DNA from: Branchiostoma floridae
Taxonomy: Eukaryota > Chordata > Leptocardii > Amphioxiformes > Branchiostomatidae
Direction of reading: 5' to 3'
Length of the DNA: 64,000 bases
NCBI RefSeq assembly: GCF_000003815.2
Contig: NC_049996.1
Location: 18,452,968-18,516,967, forward strand
Shown piece by piece: positions 37,501 to 46,327 of the stretch. The translations under genes were made by a program, and so were the position numbers. Each line of letters opens with the position of its first letter. Within the stretch, counting starts at the first letter, position 1. Under the pieces are notes generated by a model. The model worked only from the letters and a program-made list of their open reading frames with translations, did not search any database and was not told the origin of the DNA.

Positions 37501-40500
37501 GGACCAGGAAAAAGCAGTGACTTTCATATTTTCAGTATGACATGTATGACTGTAAGGTGTACACAAGATATTGGAGTTTTTTTAAATCTACACATTCAAC
37601 CAGTTTAGTCTTACCTGGTTGCCTTTAGATGCCTATTGGACACCTTCAGGGAATCATTTAAGATGTAACATGTACACTGATTGGTTTGTGGGATTCTTAT
37701 CTTCCTCAGCAAGCTGGCGTTTGATTCGCAGAGGAACAAGGGCGGCTGTCCAATCAAAGGCAAGCCCCCCGCTGACATCATCTACATCGATATCCTGGGG
37801 CTGGCTCAGATCAAGAAGACTTTAGGCATGGCAGGGATCCAGCACTATGCGTATGTATCATCTATATAGCATTGGTACACTAGGGGTGCCAGTACAAAAA
37901 CGTTTTTTCTTATTGGACCGGAAAAAACAGACCTGAAAAAATTCTGTGGACTGGATGTTGGACCTATTAGAAAATAAACAGATTATATGATCAGGAATTC
38001 ACACGTTTTGGGGCTTAGCCTTTCGAATAGAATAACTAGAGCGAAGCATAGTAGAGCTTATAGTCATTTCTACCAAGTCAATTGTACAGACTCTGACTCT
38101 GAGGCAGTTAGTCTTGCAGGATTTTAGAATGCCAGTGGGAGTCAAATACTCCACAAAACATACTTCTTTGTAGCGAAATGGTCCATTGTTCTGAGTATCG
38201 TCCATTCACATTTTTCACATTCTGAATCAGGTCCAGCTTCAGATCCAGACCTGGTCCTGAATTTTCTGTACTGGTACCCACCCCTATAGTGTACACCAGC
38301 ATTGCAGGCATACATACCAAGGCACTGTGTACGGTAAAATGAAGATTTAAAAAAAGATTAAACGGTTCTTGGTGGATGTCAGTGGATGTTGGCACATTGG
38401 CGCACCAAATCTGTAGTGTGTTTTTGGGCACACATTTAGACACATTAGCTGAAGAGGCTCAGTGGGCGTCACCCCACTATAAGGGGCATAATGTAGGTGT
38501 GGAGGCATGGTGGGTATCAAACTCAAGACCTCTTGATTCATAGCCCAACGCGCTACCAGTTACACCACAAAAATGAGTGTCTGAGTTTAAAAAAAAACTT
38601 AGTGATGACACTATTGTGTAACAACTTTGTTTGGCCTGGAGTCTTGAAGCACTTTTATTTAGAGGTTCTTGATTTGGAATATCCAAAAAAATATATCTGA
38701 AAGATTTCCTCATCACCAAAAGAGACTGTGATTCCAATGCGCTTTTTTTGTGGTACCTCAGTGGAAATCAATCAAATCCTAGGAGAAAAGCATATTATAT
38801 TTATCAAACAGCAGACTGGCAGGTCCTTGTGTTTCTGTGGGTGGAGTAGTTGGTCACTGATATTAGCTATGATTCCATTGGGTTTCACATGACTGTGTAT
38901 CCTTCAGCATGGAACAGGGTTGAAGCCAACCAGAAATCATTTTCCGTCCCCTAGATATGAATGGCTTTGGCGTTCCTGGGGGGGTCCGGGGACATGCTCC
39001 CAATGAAAATTTTGAAACGCTATTTCCTGCAATTTGAGGGTTAGATTTTGCTTACAGAGAACAGAATGGGCAAACATTTTTCCGTCCCCAGCTGCAAAAT
39101 TCCGTCAAAGGACAGAAGGACGGATGCTGGCTACAACCCTGCATTGGAATCACAATAGAAAATTGCTCCAGTATGTGTCTACTGCATGAGTGTTAATGTT
39201 TGTATAGTAACAATTTAAGCATTCAAAATTCCCTGTCATTCTTGCAGGTGCTACTTCCGGGTCGTGGATAGTTTTGGCACCAAGCCAGAGTTTATACCAA
39301 AGTTTCACATGTGTATCCTTCAGTCATGCATTGGACTCACAATAGAAAATTGTTCCAGTATGTGTCTACTGTTTGAGTCTTAATGTTTGTGTGGTAACAA
39401 TTTAAGCATTCAAAATTCCCTGTCATTCTTGCAGGTGCTATTTCTGGGTCGTGGATAGTTTTGGCACCAAGCCAGAGTTCATACCAAAGTTTCACATGTG
39501 TATCGTTCAGTCATACATTGGAATCACAATAGAAAATTGTTCCAGTATGTGTCTACTGTTTGAGTCTTAATGTTTGTATAGTAACAATTTAAGCATTCAA
39601 AATTCCCTGTCATTCTTGCAGGTGCTACTTCCGGGTGGTGGATAGTTTCGGCACCGAGCCAGAGTTCAACTTCCAGCCGTACGCCAAGCAGCGCAGCCGG
39701 AAGTCTCCCTGGGGTGGATGGAACTTCAACCCTCGTCAGTTCTTCACCATGTTCCCTCACTCCCCTGACAACTCCTTCATGGGTTTTGTGGTGGAGCAGC
39801 ACCTCAACAAGACAGAGATACAGGACATCCAGAGAATAAAGAAACAGAACCAAGCGTTGGTGTACGGGAAGAATGACTACATGTGGGCGGGATCCGGGAA
39901 ACTCATGAACGAGCTCGCGCAACATTTTCAGATCCACGCTACGGTCGCGAAGAACAATGACGACCAGAAGCAGCTAGAAAACGTGCCAAGTTTTGTGAAC
40001 AATCACGGAGTGTTGCCAAGCGAGCAGTTATACGATCTCCTAAAAAGGACCAAACTTTTCGTTGGGCTGGGCTTTCCGTACGAGGGCCCTGCCCCACTCG
40101 AAGCAATAGCAAGCGGCTGCGTGTTTCTAAACCCTAAGTTTACGCAGCCGAAGAGTAGACTGAACACTAAGTTTTTCGAGGGGAAGCCGACGTTTCGAGA
40201 GCTGACGTCGCAGCACCCCTATGTGGAGGTTTTCGTTGGGAAGCCTCATGTTTACACTGTAGACATAGATGACAGGGACAGTCTCGAGGCTGCGCTAACT
40301 GAGATTAAAAATTTGAAGGTGAGCAATTTTGGCTTTTATACTATATTTTTCAGTGTCTGTGCTGATGTGATGTGTGTTCATAGTTATTTGAATACCTTGG
40401 CAGTTGAGTGGCAGGAAGCCAGTGAGTAGGATGACCCCAGAGGTCAGACTTGTCCAGAATGGCAGGAAGTTGAGGTCAGAGGTGGTAGAACTTGTTGGTA

Positions 40501-42962
40501 ATCTGACCTGACAGTCCAGGTTGTGGGGTCAATGGAAGAGGCCACTTCTTTATGGGGAGGCATTACTTTTGGTCTCTGTTTCCTTGTTGGTGTTTTGCAG
40601 TAGTTTTCCTTATGGTTATGTTATGTTTTTGCAATTTTCTTTTTTATATTATATTTTCAATTTACCAGTAATATTTACGGTAGACTGACAGCAAGTGATC
40701 AATGGATACATTACTTGTGTGGTGTGTTAATCAAATCCCTCTTTGCATGATAAATGAACTACAATCAAATAAGACAAATGAGAAATTCTAAATATTTTAC
40801 AATGTCGTGACAGCTTCAAGCACTTAATTCTTTTTTGACATTTCTAATGAGCCAAACAATCAGACAAACCTTATAAATAATATAATGTAGTCCTGGTATT
40901 TCTAAGACTAAGAGCATTGTTTTTTCTGTAACAGTTGTTTATTTATTCATTTATTGGGATTTAACACATTTGTGGAAGGATTGACATAACAGGTGACTAT
41001 CACCTTTACAAGATGTCAACCCAAAGACCAGTCTGTAGGTTTGAGCCACTCACACCGGGAAGGACCTTTACTCTTTTCGATAAGTGTGATGGGTTCTTTC
41101 ATGTGTGTGGGGTGTGAGCTGTCCCCAAACACATTGTCATCTTTCTTTTTTCTTTTTCCCCCCAGGTTGACCCGTACCTGCCTTATGAGTTTACAGCGGA
41201 GGGAATGTTGCAGAGAGTTAGCACATACATACAGAAACATGTGAGTACTGTGCAGCAGAGCCACCTGTTGGATTAGTGTAGCATTGCAGCTATAACACTA
41301 TTGGTAGCAGGTTACAATACATAAGCATAATCTGTACTTATTTTTATGTTCCATCCTTAACAGTTCATTATAGGCTCCATATTGTTACAGAAAGTTACTT
41401 AGCACGTACATAAAGAAACATGTGAGTACTGTGCAGCAGAGCCACCTGTTGGATTAGTATAATATTGCACCTATTGCACACTTTTGGCATTGTTACCATA
41501 CATAAGAAAAGACCTCCACAACAGACCCGAGTCAGTTTACATCCTGTGGCGTAAACTGTCATTGTCATGTAAGACTGTTTAGCCATAGTCAAAGCTGTAG
41601 GGCTGATACAACAGTAGCTAATATCTAATCTAAGCTCTGATTGGCTACTGACAGATTAGAAGAAAGAAAAGGACAAAAAATAACACCAGCAAAATATGTT
41701 TTTCTCAACCGAGGAAAACACATCCATATCCAAAGGCTAATTGCTGGCAAAGCAAAAATACCAGAAGGAATAATTGATAGACATTGAATATGTTAGATGA
41801 ATTGAAGGTGAAGTAACAGCTGCTCTAAATCTATTTGGCCACAGCAAGTAAATTTTATGGATGACATCCTCTACATACTCCAAATTTATTGTGAGAGGGC
41901 AAAAATAAAACAAAGTGGGTAAAAAAAAAATGCATTAATTTTAGATATAGACAGTCTTCAGAAATGTTGTAACAGCGTACTGATGTCAAAATTTACTTGC
42001 TTTGGCCCTAGGCTATTCAAAGGGTTTGATAACTAGTACATGTATGTTCTTTGTACGCCTGCAGAATTTCTGTCAGTCGCCCCATGCGTGGCCTCCGGAG
42101 AGTGCCTTGCAGGCCCGGCTAGCTGGGAAGGGCCAGTCCTGTAAACAAGCCTGCCAGGACCAGGGGCTCATCTGTGAACCCTCCTACTTCCCTCTACTCA
42201 ACAACAAGGACGCCATGGAGAAGTACGGCTCAGATTGTTTTAGCGGATTTATTTGTTATCTATCTGTCTATCTAAGAATCTTCAGGGTCCTCCCTTTCAA
42301 AGTTAACATGACTAATTTCCAAGGGAGCCCTTACAAGAAAAACATAACAAATCAAGATACAAGAAAATCATTACTGACATAGGATCATAAAATTAATACA
42401 CATTAATACAACGTAAAGTAGTAAGCATCCTTCAGGGTCAATAAATCCTACAGGGAACTCAGGCAAACTCAAAAGAATTGTTTGTTCAAAGCTTCAGATT
42501 ACACCTTTACTACTAGTAGTTAAGAATGTCTGGGGTTAGGTCTGCACTCTACAGTGGCAATCAGCACCATGGACAGCATCTCTCCACAGCATTAAAGATG
42601 CTTTCTTTCCTCCCCACAGTCACAATGATTAGTGATTCCTTCTCCTTTTTTTTTCCTTTTCCAGCCTTAGTTATACATCCCTTTCAATGTTGAAACAAGA
42701 CAAACTTGCTGCCTGTCACGCTTCTAAAGAACGAACATCTCTTTTTCCCTTCCGTTACCATAGAAACGGGCTGAAGTGCGACTCCGTGGACGACATGATG
42801 GAGGTTTACGCTCCCAGCAAGAACGAGGGAACGGGCACCTGCTCGGTCCAGTCGGAGAGGCTGCTGTTCAGCTGTGTGGGACAGGACCCGGACTACCAGC
42901 GCGTCTGTCCATGCAGGGACTTCATACATGGGCAGGTGGCGCTGTGTCACGACTGTCTATGA
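19518..42962 (+). CDS. MGAT5: Alpha-1,6-mannosylglycoprotein beta-1,6-N-acetylglucosaminyltransferase (MGAT5 / GnT-V), eleven exons
   Basis: Golgi type II enzyme that adds the beta-1,6 GlcNAc branch to N-glycans (family knowledge). Exons: 19518-19770, 28723-28946, 30120-30200, 30745-30819, 32099-32254, 34242-34411, 37710-37850, 39622-40318, 41166-41240, 42065-42222, 42764-42962. All phases join, giving 742 aa with a human-like layout from end to end. Seen: short cytoplasmic tail, membrane anchor at about residues 13-33, stem, DPCYADYGVDGS, GGPLGELVQWSD (Glu291, aligning by eye with the human catalytic Glu, which I recall as Glu297), FVGLGFPYEGPAPLEAIA in the donor-binding half, and a Cys-rich C-terminus ending ALCHDCL. 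The start is set by the family: an in-frame ATG at 19296 would add 74 unrelated residues. A splice acceptor ending at 19176 suggests a noncoding first exon upstream, which would put the 16-19 kb minisatellite in a 5'UTR intron. The exon 3 acceptor (AAG) and exon 10 donor (GTACGG) are non-ideal but fit phase and alignment. Identity certain; those two edges less so. Confidence 0.95.
22994..23571 (+). mobile_element. Internally deleted mariner element (578 bp), copy 2
   Basis: Same length and structure as the copy at 885-1462, with TA at 22992-22993 and 23572-23573. N-terminal HTH coding from 23174; after the deletion junction (about 23395-23405) a different frame reads the transposase C-terminal tail (RWKKCITLGGSYIEND). 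Lies in MGAT5 intron 1. The shared deletion means the deleted form itself was mobilised. Confidence 0.88.
25407..25746 (+). mobile_element. MITE with GTGCACCC-rich ends, copy in MGAT5 intron 1
   Basis: Ends CAGGGCTTGAAATACTGGGTG and AAATGAATTTTGAGCCCTG, rich in GGTGCACC palindromes. Other copies at 31585-31941 and 11807-11960. Target duplication not clear. Confidence 0.7.
25927..26094 (+). mobile_element. TIR element (TAGAAGCC ends)
   Basis: TAGAAGCCGCTTAACTGCAC at the left and GTGCAATTAACTGGCTTCTA at the right. In MGAT5 intron 1. Confidence 0.6.
26404..27345 (+). repeat. Minisatellite B1, ~47-bp unit, in MGAT5 intron 1
   Basis: Unit has the form GGTTTCCCTGTCCTTG, GTGCTGATTGGACAATC, TGTTGTAAGCAAAA, alternating with a variant ending TTGGTTCTGGGCAAAA. 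Interrupted at about 26969-27140 by an unrelated insert. Each unit carries CTGATTGG, the reverse of the CCAATCAG box bound by NF-Y. Confidence 0.93.
26969..27140 (-). mobile_element. Short insert inside minisatellite B1
   Basis: A unique stretch opening with GATTGATTGATTTATTGGAA breaks the array and is followed by a resumed unit (AAATCTGTTGAAAGC). Read on the minus strand it ends in TAAATCAATCAATC, like a LINE or SINE tail. Family unknown. Confidence 0.5.
27360..27591 (+). mobile_element. Mutator-like MITE, 232 bp, 22-bp perfect TIRs, 9-bp TSD
   Basis: Ends AGCACGTCGGTAGAACGTAC and its exact inverted complement (22 bases match). Flanked by GGTAAAGCC at 27351-27359 and 27592-27600. A 9-bp duplication fits Mutator-like elements. 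Removal restores the flank of minisatellite B1. Confidence 0.85.
27600..27949 (+). pseudogene. Truncated upstream copy of MGAT5 exon 2 and its 3' intron end
   Basis: 27600-27949 and 28430-28814 are diverged copies of the same intron end plus exon start. The upstream copy keeps a CAG acceptor (27851-27853) and 96 bases of exon 2 in frame, with changes such as MKKG to MTKG. It then runs straight into a minisatellite unit at 27950 with no proper donor, so it cannot give a full exon 2. Open reading continues to a stop at 28027. The downstream copy is the one that joins exon 3. Confidence 0.75.
27950..28393 (+). repeat. Minisatellite B2, ~60-bp unit, MGAT5 intron 1
   Basis: About eight units of the B1 type with a longer linker (AATTTTAATTTGTTCTGGGC), starting directly after the truncated exon 2 copy. 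Together with B1 it shows that array plus exon were duplicated as a block. Confidence 0.9.
28394..28490 (-). repeat. Single copy of the element that seeds minisatellite A
   Basis: On the minus strand this reads AACCAGCTGCTGCCGC, then TTACGCCGAAGGGCAGTTAT, ACCGGCC, ATACAGAAA, i.e. one unit of minisatellite A with unique flanks. It abuts minisatellite B2. A more diverged version is split at 27340-27351 and 27592-27650 by the Mutator-like MITE. Confidence 0.75.
29299..29429 (+). mobile_element. Fold-back element with perfect 37-bp arms
   Basis: Arms 29299-29335 and 29393-29429 are exact inverted complements (TTACGTTTCGATGTCTCTCA at the outer left), separated by 57 bases. In MGAT5 intron 2; the RNA would form a long hairpin. 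Confidence 0.9.
29640..30110 (-). mobile_element. LINE reverse transcriptase C-terminal fragment
   Basis: Minus-strand translation shows FGHILSMPQDTPAQKALEFA, the GH-x-x-R-M-like tail of LINE polymerases, and an upstream CRICNTIPLS stretch in another frame. Broken by frame changes; in MGAT5 intron 2. Confidence 0.6.
30279..30641 (+). mobile_element. hAT-like MITE (363 bp), 8-bp TSD
   Basis: Starts CAGGGCTTTAGCCAGC and ends GCTGGCTAGAGCCCTG; flanked by GTTTACAC on both sides (30271-30278, 30642-30649). In MGAT5 intron 3. No coding sequence. Confidence 0.88.
30898..31238 (+). mobile_element. hAT-like MITE with repeated CTTGCCCG motifs
   Basis: Ends CAGGGTTGGACAAGTTT and GGACTTGTTTATCCCTG; GATCTCA occurs at both flanks. 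Several inverted CTTGCCCGA/TCGGGCAAG motifs give strong fold-back. In MGAT5 intron 4. Confidence 0.65.
31330..32075 (+). mobile_element. LINE 3' end (reverse transcriptase C-terminal region), nested insertion
   Basis: 31336-31584 encodes a LINE-type tail (RLRWYGHLQRM, GRPKRRWVDN); the frame is split by the MITE at 31585-31941 and sequence resumes to GGTGAGTGAGTGAG (32057-32070), a typical microsatellite tail. In MGAT5 intron 4, ending just before exon 5. Defective fragment. Confidence 0.7.
31585..31941 (+). mobile_element. GTGCACCC-type MITE inserted in a LINE fragment
   Basis: Same family as 25407-25746 (CAGGGCTCAAATTACTGGGTG at the left, ATTTCGAGCCC at the right). It interrupts the LINE end at 31330-32075. 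Confidence 0.7.
32360..32809 (+). pseudogene. Three tandem copies of the MGAT5 exon 5 donor end
   Basis: The end of exon 5 (CTGGCAAACAGG at 32231, donor 32255) recurs at 32405, 32573 and 32784, each with flanking exon and intron sequence. Two copies keep a GGGTAA donor (GT at 32424 and 32597); the fourth reads GGGAAT and has lost it. The copies sit in intron 5, spaced about 170 to 210 bases, and are diverged. Real exon 5 is the first copy, as it alone has the full open reading frame and acceptor. Confidence 0.75.
32855..33080 (+). mobile_element. tRNA-derived SINE in MGAT5 intron 5
   Basis: A box TAGTTCAGTGG at 32861 and B box GAGTTCAAATCC at about 32906, followed by a unique body. The acceptor stem is not paired, so it is not a tRNA gene. 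End uncertain. Confidence 0.65.
33474..33690 (+). repeat. Dispersed repeat with GGGTACCGGTA end, copy 1
   Basis: Shares GTTTTTTCTTGTTGGACCGG, ACAGATTATGT and GAGCGAAG with 37883-38288. Right end not clear here. Confidence 0.5.
33947..34130 (-). repeat. Inverted repeat with two tRNA-like B boxes
   Basis: CATGTTGTTTCTTTCTG (33947) and CAGAAAGAAACAACATG (ending 34053) form about 30-bp arms around a segment whose minus strand has GGGTTTGATTCCCGG. A second tRNA-like unit (GGGTCGATCCCGG on the minus strand) follows. Probably SINE pieces in opposite orientations. Confidence 0.55.
34560..34900 (+). mobile_element. hAT-like MITE (341 bp), same family, 8-bp TSD
   Basis: Highly similar to 30279-30641; flanked by GTGTGGAG at 34552-34559 and 34901-34908. 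In MGAT5 intron 6. Confidence 0.88.
35638..35832 (-). repeat. CGCGGT-rich inverted-repeat element, copy 2
   Basis: Opposite orientation to 15052-15252 (ends ACATTTCTGCATTTACAGTA). In MGAT5 intron 6. Confidence 0.65.
36656..36755 (+). mobile_element. Fold-back MITE (TGAACTGTAATTTCC ends), copy 1
   Basis: TGAACTGTAATTTCCAACAC at the left, GGAAATTACAGTTCA at the right. In MGAT5 intron 6. Confidence 0.7.
37883..38288 (+). repeat. Dispersed repeat with GGTACCCACCCCT end, copy 2
   Basis: AGGGGTGCCAGTAC at the left and TACTGGTACCCACCCCT at the right. Starts 33 bases after MGAT5 exon 7. Confidence 0.55.
38380..38570 (-). mobile_element. tRNA-derived SINE fragment in MGAT5 intron 7
   Basis: Minus strand: GTAACTGGTAGCGCGTTGGG (A-box-like) and GAGTTTGATACCCACC (B-box-like). 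Degraded. Confidence 0.5.
38915..39141 (+). mobile_element. Diverged member of the same hAT-like family
   Basis: Starts CAGGGTTGAAGCCAAC and ends GCTGGCTACAACCCTG with internal TTCCGTC motifs shared with the copies at 30279 and 34560. Flanks (GCATGGAA, CATTGGAA) are an imperfect duplication. Lies next to the exon 8 decoy array. Confidence 0.6.
39131..39504 (+). pseudogene. Two decoy copies of the MGAT5 exon 8 acceptor and first ~60 coding bases
   Basis: CATTCTTGCAG followed by the start of exon 8 occurs three times with exact 187-base spacing: acceptor ends at 39247, 39434 and 39621. The third is the real exon (697 bases). The first two carry exon-like sequence up to about CCAGAGTT, then diverge into ATACCAAAGTTTCACATG and the next repeat unit. 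They keep reading frame but have no good donor; inclusion would lead to a stop within the repeat. Confidence 0.8.
41389..41480 (+). pseudogene. Copy of the MGAT5 exon 9 donor end
   Basis: Bases 41209-41300 (end of exon 9, donor at 41241 and following intron) recur about 180 bases downstream with a few changes; both have AAACATGTGAGTACTGTG. The copy lies in intron 9 and lacks the acceptor half of the exon. Confidence 0.7.
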
Positions 42963-42984
42963 CAACTGTTTAATGTAACACAAG

Positions 42985-43215
42985 TTAACTCTTAAAGTGT
43001 CAGCCCTATAAAATGCTATCAGTGCCAGGGTTGGCCGCTGACCTCCAAAAAGAAACCCCTGAACAAGGCAGAAGTCCCTAACATCCGGGGTTCGTGCGCT
43101 ACATGCGTGCAAAGCTGCTACTTCGGGGTAATACGCTATCTCGTATATATCCGGGTGCAGCACACAGGACATTTATATGTGTGCCGGATATATCCGGGCT
43201 TGGCAGTTTATGGGT
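42985..43215 (+). mobile_element. MITE with CCGGATATATCCGG hairpins, copy 2
   Basis: Same family as 13799-14016, inserted 23 bases after the MGAT5 stop codon, between the true C-terminal end and the first extra copy. Confidence 0.75.
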
Positions 43216-43319
43216 TTTAAGATCCCACATCTTTCTATGACAGTGTTGTATTACATTAGTATTAGTTCTTTCTTCACAACCAAGGAGTTCAATCAAACAA
43301 CAGTCAACATTTGTGTCTC

Positions 43320-43370
43320 TGCAGTGATTTTATCCATGGGCAGGTGGCGCTCTGTCACGACTGTCTATGA
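43320..43370 (+). pseudogene. MGAT5 terminal coding end, extra copy 1
   Basis: Reads C-S-D-F-I-H-G-Q-V-A-L-C-H-D-C-L-stop, the C-terminus of MGAT5, preceded by a pyrimidine-rich tract and CTGCAG that resembles a splice acceptor. Differs from the true end mostly at silent positions. Lies 358 bases past the true stop. Could be an alternative last exon or a dead duplicate; no upstream donor in the right place was identified. Confidence 0.7.
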
Positions 43371-43460
43371 CAACTGTTTAACGTAACACAAGTTAAAATG
43401 TTTCTATGACTAGTGTTGTATGACATTGATATCAATCACACAACAGCCGACTCTCTGTCT

Positions 43461-43512
43461 CTGCAGTGATTTCATCCATGGACAGGTGGCGCTGTGTCAC
43501 GACTGTCTATGA
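43461..43512 (+). pseudogene. MGAT5 terminal coding end, extra copy 2
   Basis: Same C-terminal coding end (DFIHGQVALCHDCL then TGA) after CTCTCTGTCTCTGCAG. The region around copies 2 and 3 is a tandem repeat of about 142 bases that includes flanking sequence, so these two arose together and recently. Confidence 0.7.
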
Positions 43513-43602
43513 CAACTGTTTAACGTAACACAAGTTAAAATGTTTCTATGACTAGTGTTGTATGACATTGATATCAATCACACAACAGCCGACTCTCTGT
43601 CT

Positions 43603-43654
43603 CTGCAGTGATTTCATCCATGGACAGGTGGCGCTCTGTCACGACTGTCTATGA
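43603..43654 (+). pseudogene. MGAT5 terminal coding end, extra copy 3
   Basis: Nearly identical to copy 2, with CTC for CTG at one Leu codon (silent). The acceptor-like tract is intact, and the sequence after TGA diverges from copy 2. Confidence 0.7.
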
Positions 43655-43744
43655 CCGTGACGTACCACTGTTGACATCAAGAGTAGAGTAGAGTATAATT
43701 TGTTATCAGCAATTACAACAGGGGCATCTTTGCGTGTCTGTCCC

Positions 43745-43795
43745 TGCAGAGACTTTGTATATGGGCAGGTGGCGCTCTGTCACGACTGTTTATGA
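43745..43795 (+). pseudogene. MGAT5 terminal coding end, extra copy 4
   Basis: Reads C-R-D-F-V-Y-G-Q-V-A-L-C-H-D-C-L-stop: keeps the Arg of the true gene but has Val-Tyr for Ile-His. Further decayed pieces of the same unit follow near 44210 and 44360. Confidence 0.65.
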
Positions 43796-43814
43796 CAGTG
43801 TCATACCACTGTTT

Positions 43815-44105
43815 AACGTTAAGTTAAAGTTGCCCGTACGTCTGAGCAGATGCGTAGGGACGTGGTGTCCATCTCCATTTCTGTAGCCCTTTGGCCACAC
43901 ATTTGTGCAAGTCACTACAGCAGGGGGCTGGTCCGCTGGTAGTGATGTGTGTTTAACTCCCATACTCTTTCCCAATTGCTGAGTGCTAAGCAGAGAAAGC
44001 AGCATGTACCATTTTTAAAGTCTTTGGTATGACTCGGCTAGGGATCAAACTCACGACCTTCCGAATGCAAGGCGAACACTCTACCCACTTGGCCATTGCA
44101 CCAGT
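43815..44105 (-). mobile_element. tRNA-derived SINE within the MGAT5 terminal-exon repeat region
   Basis: On the minus strand starts GGTGCAATGGCCAAGTGGG with an A box (TGGCCAAGTGG) and a B-like box (GAGTTTGATCC), then a body to about 43815. It interrupts the repeated MGAT5 3' units. Confidence 0.65.
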
Positions 44106-44504
44106 TTAATGTAACACAAGTTAAAATCCCACATCTTTCTATGACTAGTGTTGTATGACATTAGTAGTATCAAGTCCTTTCTTCAGTTTAATCATACAAC
44201 AGCCGACTTTCTGTTCTGCTCCACTGTTTAACGTAACACACACAAGTTAAAATCCCACATGATTCTATGGCAGTGTTGTATGGCATTAGTATTACTAAGT
44301 ATCAAATTCTTTCTTCACAAGAAAGGAGTTTAATCACACAACAGCCAACTTTCTGGTCAAGACTGTCCATGACAGTGTCATACCACTGTTGAAATTATGA
44401 GTAGAGTAGAGCAAAATTTGTTATTACCAAACACAGCAGGGGCATCTTCGCTGGATAAGTTTAAAGGAACACTTGCAGATAGATGCGCAAAAGTGTAATA
44501 TAAC

Positions 44505-44610
44505 CAGCTGCTGCTGTACTGCGTGCCTGCGAAGCTGGTGTGTTACGCCGAAGGGTGGCTATACCGGCTACATGTATGTAGAATCCGATATAGGTACAGA
44601 ATCTGATGCA
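44505..44610 (+). repeat. Single copy of the minisatellite-seeding element
   Basis: Reads ATAACCAGCTGCTGC, GCCTGCGAAGCTGGTGTG, TTACGCCGAAGGGTGGCTAT, ACCGGCTACATG. The left flank matches that of the 28394-28490 copy and the centre matches minisatellite A. No tandem expansion here. Confidence 0.8.
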
Positions 44611-45632
44611 AAAGAAGTTAAAACCACACACTTTTCTATGACAGTGTCATACAACATTAGTATTACTAAGTATCATACTTAACACACAACCAAGGAGTTG
44701 ACCAGGGATGTTACTGTACCCTCTCTGCCATGGCAGTTATTTTGCCCTCAGGATACATTAGAATTTACCATTTTAACTGCACCATGGAATTTGGATGTTT
44801 AAAGTAACAAGTTAAAGTCACACATCGTTTAATATGCATTAGGCCTCACAGCTGCAAGTTAAAAGCTGTGACTACTTCTAAATGCGTAACCTACACAAAA
44901 AACATAATCATCTATAGCTGCACCTACAACCACTGTCAAAAATTAGGCACATAGCTCCAATAATAATTCTGTTGCAAGAATATGCATATGCTTTAACAGC
45001 CTATAGATGGAACCCTGCTCGTAGTATTCGGTATGACCTTGCCATAACTATGACATTGTGGATGCTATGTATCACAGCCTATATGGGGAGGGGGCCAGAG
45101 ACGAGTTTGTTTAATGTCCTTTTTCTTGTTTAAGAGAAAGAGAATTAAGCTGTTTGCTTCATGTCCTAAATGCAGAATCACTCTGCAAGGGAAGTTATTT
45201 TTAAACCCACCAAATGGCCATTCAACACATTTTATTTATTGTCCGACAATACTTTTCTTGAATGTGTTCGGTTGTGTTAGCAAGTCTCTTTTTGGAACGA
45301 GTTGTTTTTTATGGAGTCAGATTTTGAAGACTTTAGAGATGTTTTGCACAAGCATGCTGCATTGTTTATAATTTTTTTTATTATATTTAAAAAACATCGT
45401 TAGATTAGTAAATACTTGGTTTGTGGCACCAAGGAGATTTGATACCGTATGTAAAACTCTTCATTGCAATTTTAGACAATATGTAACAAGACTATTGCCA
45501 TAATAATTTTGAAGACTAGTCCATGATGAAAAGCACAATTTTACAAAATTTCACCAGAAACATTCCACATGCATGTAGTACATGTACTGCACAAGCAGCA
45601 GAATCAGAAAACAAGTTAGTTTGAAACTGTGC

Positions 45633-45882
45633 CATCCTCCTACGCAGGGACAGCAAATGTCACAGCAACTGTCACTCTTAGTTCCTGTGTACGTCCCCCC
45701 CAAACCAGCTGTCAGCCAATCAGAGAATAGCCTTTCAGATTTCAAAAGGGATCTCGCATATATAAGGGTAACCTCATTAATATTTATAAGCAGGGCGGTC
45801 AGGAACTAAGGGTGATGGTTGAGAAAGCAGGGTACATCCAGACAGGCGGTTTGGCTGTTGGATGTCCCTGCGTAGGAGGATG
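45633..45882 (+). mobile_element. TIR element, same family as 6558-7002
   Basis: CATCCTCCTACGCAGGGA at the left matches TCCCTGCGTAGGAGGATG at the right exactly over 18 bp. Interior shares CAGCTGTCAGCCAATCAGAG and TAATATTTATAA with the DDAH intron copy. Confidence 0.85.
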
Positions 45883-46327
45883 AACTGTGCATGCGCCACA
45901 AGTTATATTGTGGGTTATATGTCCCCAGGCATATGTGGGTTATAACTTCATATATGAGGCCCCCAAGTTGTAATCAGGAACTTCTCATGTAGGAATTCTA
46001 CATGTAAAGACAGAGGAAATCTTACATGTAAAAAGAGAGAGTAATATCTGATGAAGAACCCACCTCACTTTTCTAAAAGAGAAGAATGCGAAACTTTGTG
46101 CATTGTCGAAATGATATTACTTAAGCAAACATATACGTCATGTACATGTATATGAACTGTAAGTAGCACTTCTGTCTTACAACTTTCTGAAACTTCTTGT
46201 TCAATTCTGTTGCGATATGTTAGTTCAGAAGTTGTGTTATGTAGGATATAGGAGAATTATTTACACAACAACAATAAATGTACTACCTACCTGATGAAAT
46301 TTCAAGTAGCCACTGTCTGCATTAAAG

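Noticed and set aside
42964-43215. Alternative MGAT5 exon between the stop and the first extra copy
   Set aside because: The stretch is a MITE also present at 13799-14016.
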